Assembly: GCA_031264875.1 (NCBI GenBank)
Contig: JAISDK010000278.1
Location: forward strand, 1 to 8,467
From: Prevotellaceae bacterium
GTDB lineage: Bacteria; Bacteroidota; Bacteroidia; Bacteroidales; UBA932
Direction: 5' to 3'
DNA length: 8,467 nt
Positions 7,361 to 8,467 of the stretch are shown piece by piece. Position 1 is the first letter of the stretch. Every line of letters begins with the position of its first letter. Made by a program: the position numbers and the translations under genes. The notes below the pieces were generated by a model. The model saw nothing but the letters and a program-made list of their open reading frames with translations, was not told the origin of the DNA and ran no database searches.

Positions 7361-8047
7361 ATGATAACGTTTCAGATAAACATATTCAAGGGACATCCGA
7401 TTATTAAAGACGGTGAAAATACTATCCTGATTGACACCGGAGCGCCTTCAACAATTCACGTTGCAAACAGCCTGGAGTTTGGTGCCGACAGGTATGGCTG
7501 TACTGTGAATTATATGGGATTGACTGTGCAAAAAATATCGGAGATGCTGGGAACAGAAATTACAACTTTAATCGGCGCCGATATTTTGTCAAACTATAAG
7601 GTTTTTTTGGACTACCAAAACGCATCGGCAGGTTTTAGCCGGAACGAAACAGGTTCATTTGGCTGCGAAACAGGCATTTCTTCTTTTATGGGTATTCCAA
7701 TTATAGAATTGACGGTTGACGGGAAAAGACTGAAATTCTTTCTGGATACGGGCGCAAAACTGTCGTATCTGGCGAGTCAGCTTACAGCGAATCATAAAAG
7801 CGCTGGTATCGAAGATGACTTTTATCCGGGAATTGGATGTTTTAAAACAGAATGTTACGAGATATCTACATGTATAGGCGACAAGGAATTTATGGTTAAG
7901 TATGGAAACCTGCCGTCTTTGTTGCAAATGACGCTGACGCTGGGCGGAACAAATGGAATTATCGGATTTGACTTTTTCAATCATTTTAAAGTTTGCCTTG
8001 ATATTAAAGGTAGAAAACTGAAGTATCAGCAAAATACAATCCGCTAA
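7361..8047 (+). CDS. Two-lobe retropepsin-like aspartic protease (two DTG motifs)
   Basis: This 228-residue protein has two copies of the aspartic protease active-site pattern. Lobe one has ILIDTGAPSTI (Asp25) and later TLIGADIL (69-76), the hydrophobic-hydrophobic-Gly element that closes the psi-loop in retropepsins. Lobe two has FFLDTGAKLSYL (Asp129) and GIIGFDFF (199-206). Each lobe ends in a similar strand pair (YKVFLDYQNASAGF and FKVCLDIKGRKLKY). Retropepsins need two Asp residues from two subunits, so one chain here may form the whole active site, as pepsin does. No signal peptide or membrane segment is seen, so the protein is probably cytoplasmic. It is transcribed divergently from the acyl-CoA ligase gene, with a TATCTTTG box upstream. 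ATG at 7361 is the only sensible start. The clan assignment is good; that it cleaves proteins, and which ones, is unproven. Confidence 0.8.
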   Translation: MITFQINIFKGHPIIKDGENTILIDTGAPSTIHVANSLEFGADRYGCTVNYMGLTVQKISEMLGTEITTLIGADILSNYKVFLDYQNASAGFSRNETGSFGCETGISSFMGIPIIELTVDGKRLKFFLDTGAKLSYLASQLTANHKSAGIEDDFYPGIGCFKTECYEISTCIGDKEFMVKYGNLPSLLQMTLTLGGTNGIIGFDFFNHFKVCLDIKGRKLKYQQNTIR

Positions 8048-8101
8048 CTTAAATGCGAAGAATAGGCGGCTTGGAAAAAATAATCTTCAACTATACGGAT
8101 G

Positions 8102-8125
8102 GGGGCGAACACACAGGTTCGCCCC
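8102..8125. repeat. GC-rich hairpin, REP-like or terminator
   Basis: GGGGCGAAC (8102-8110) and GTTCGCCCC (8117-8125) form a perfect 9-bp stem with a six-base loop. It lies 54 bases after the stop of the double-DTG gene. The following bases (TACATTTTATGGG) are not a real U-run, so it is a poor intrinsic terminator. It may still stop transcription or protect the 3' end. The sequence looks like a dispersed palindromic repeat, which is an inference. Confidence 0.65.
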
Positions 8126-8168
8126 TACATTTTATGGGCAAACCTCGCTCGGTGTAGTTTCCAGACTA

Positions 8169-8194
8169 ATGTCGTTAATAAGGATTGACGACAT
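8169..8194. repeat. Inverted repeat, 7-bp arms
   Basis: ATGTCGT (8169-8175) and ACGACAT (8188-8194) are perfect inverted copies separated by 12 bases. The arms could fold into a stem on either strand. No promoter or gene is tied to it. Confidence 0.45.
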
Positions 8195-8236
8195 ACGGCG
8201 TATATTTGCGACAGTGAATCAATGCACAAAAACGCC

Positions 8237-8272
8237 CAACGCTAATGCTTTCGCCTTAAATTGACAGCGTTG
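8237..8272. repeat. Inverted repeat, 7-bp arms
   Basis: CAACGCT (8237-8243) and AGCGTTG (8266-8272) are perfect inverted copies separated by 22 bases. This is the third palindrome in about 170 bases. A single 7-bp pair could arise by chance, so the weight comes from the cluster. Confidence 0.4.
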
Positions 8273-8309
8273 ATCTTTGCTTTCGTCGAAGTAAAAGTGA
8301 CATGAATTT

Positions 8310-8344
8310 ACCATTATTCATTAACCATTAACCATTAATCATTA
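8310..8344. repeat. Tandem heptamer repeat, five copies of WYCATTA
   Basis: Five back-to-back units read ACCATTA, TTCATTA, ACCATTA, ACCATTA and ATCATTA. The five-base core CATTA is unchanged in every copy and only the first two bases vary. No coding frame uses it. The copies may be a slippage-prone repeat or a binding array at the edge of the repeat block. Confidence 0.7.
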
Positions 8345-8424
8345 AGTAATGTGTAAAAAAATAAGATGGCCATTATATTATATAAGAAACATTTCAGGCA
8401 CACCGTCTGATTTTGTCCTTCAGG

Positions 8425-8467
8425 CAAATTCCCGAAGCATTTTTTCGGCCGAATTTGTCGTTCGGGA
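8425..8467. repeat. Overlapping inverted repeats running into the window edge
   Basis: Two alternative 7-bp pairs overlap: CAAATTC (8425-8431) with GAATTTG (8451-8457), and TCCCGAA (8430-8436) with TTCGGGA (8461-8467). Between their arms sits the perfect 10-bp palindrome TTCGGCCGAA (8444-8453). The second pair reaches the last base, so the element probably continues beyond the window. Confidence 0.5.

Larger units (their letters stand above)
8048..8467. other. Gene-free, repeat-rich stretch at the right end
   Basis: No convincing gene was found in these 420 bases. The stretch holds a 9-bp GC-rich hairpin, two 7-bp inverted repeats, a run of five heptamers and overlapping inverted repeats that reach the window edge; each is listed separately. 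Short minus-strand frames exist (8314-8219, 31 codons; 8466-8335, open to the edge), but neither has a recognisable product. The density of palindromes suggests an intergenic repeat block or remains of a mobile element. Confidence 0.6.

Noticed and set aside
8219..8314. Minus-strand 31-codon ORF
   Set aside because: It starts inside the heptamer repeat, has no recognisable domain, and overlaps an inverted repeat. The frame stays open for a further 28 codons after the TGA, but that looks incidental.
8310..8344. CRISPR-like array
   Set aside because: Units are seven bases with no spacers, so it is a simple tandem repeat.

Overview
The window most likely comes from a member of the Bacteroidota, probably Bacteroidales. 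Three things support this. Promoters fit the Bacteroidetes pattern (TTTG, about 19 bases, TAnnTTTG). Leaders are A/T-rich with little Shine-Dalgarno sequence. The proteins are of Bacteroidetes type: a long multi-SLBB polysaccharide exporter without a lipobox, a Wzz-like chain-length protein without a kinase domain, a DUF1080 protein, a LolC/E-like permease and a FadD-like acyl-CoA ligase. No rRNA, tRNA, CRISPR array or transposase was seen.

Layout: bases 1-64 are a short non-coding edge. From 4194 down to 65, on the minus strand, three genes form a tight unit with gaps of 11-12 bases. They encode a secreted DUF1080/3-keto-disaccharide hydrolase-like protein, a Wza-type outer-membrane polysaccharide export protein and a Wzz/GumC-like inner-membrane chain-length protein. 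An excellent promoter at 4262-4292 can drive all three. The likely product is the secretion end of an exopolysaccharide or capsule system, with a periplasmic or surface glycan-active protein made alongside it. Polymerase and glycosyltransferases would lie outside the window.

From 7213 down to 4355, also on the minus strand, an AMP-forming acyl-CoA ligase is followed directly (TAG then ATG, no gap) by an FtsX/LolC-E-type permease. This is a second, envelope/lipid-related unit.

At 7361-8047 a plus-strand gene, transcribed divergently, encodes a small soluble protein with two separate DTG aspartic-protease motifs 104 residues apart. It looks like a covalently joined retropepsin dimer and is the most unusual protein here. 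From 8048 to the right edge, 420 bases carry no convincing gene. They hold a strong GC-rich hairpin, further inverted repeats, a five-copy heptamer tandem repeat and overlapping inverted repeats running into the edge. This reads as a dispersed non-coding repeat block or a decayed element.

No clearly new multi-gene system is proven. The best leads are the two-lobe retropepsin-like protein, the DUF1080 gene at the head of a polysaccharide export operon, and the structured repeat block at the right end.
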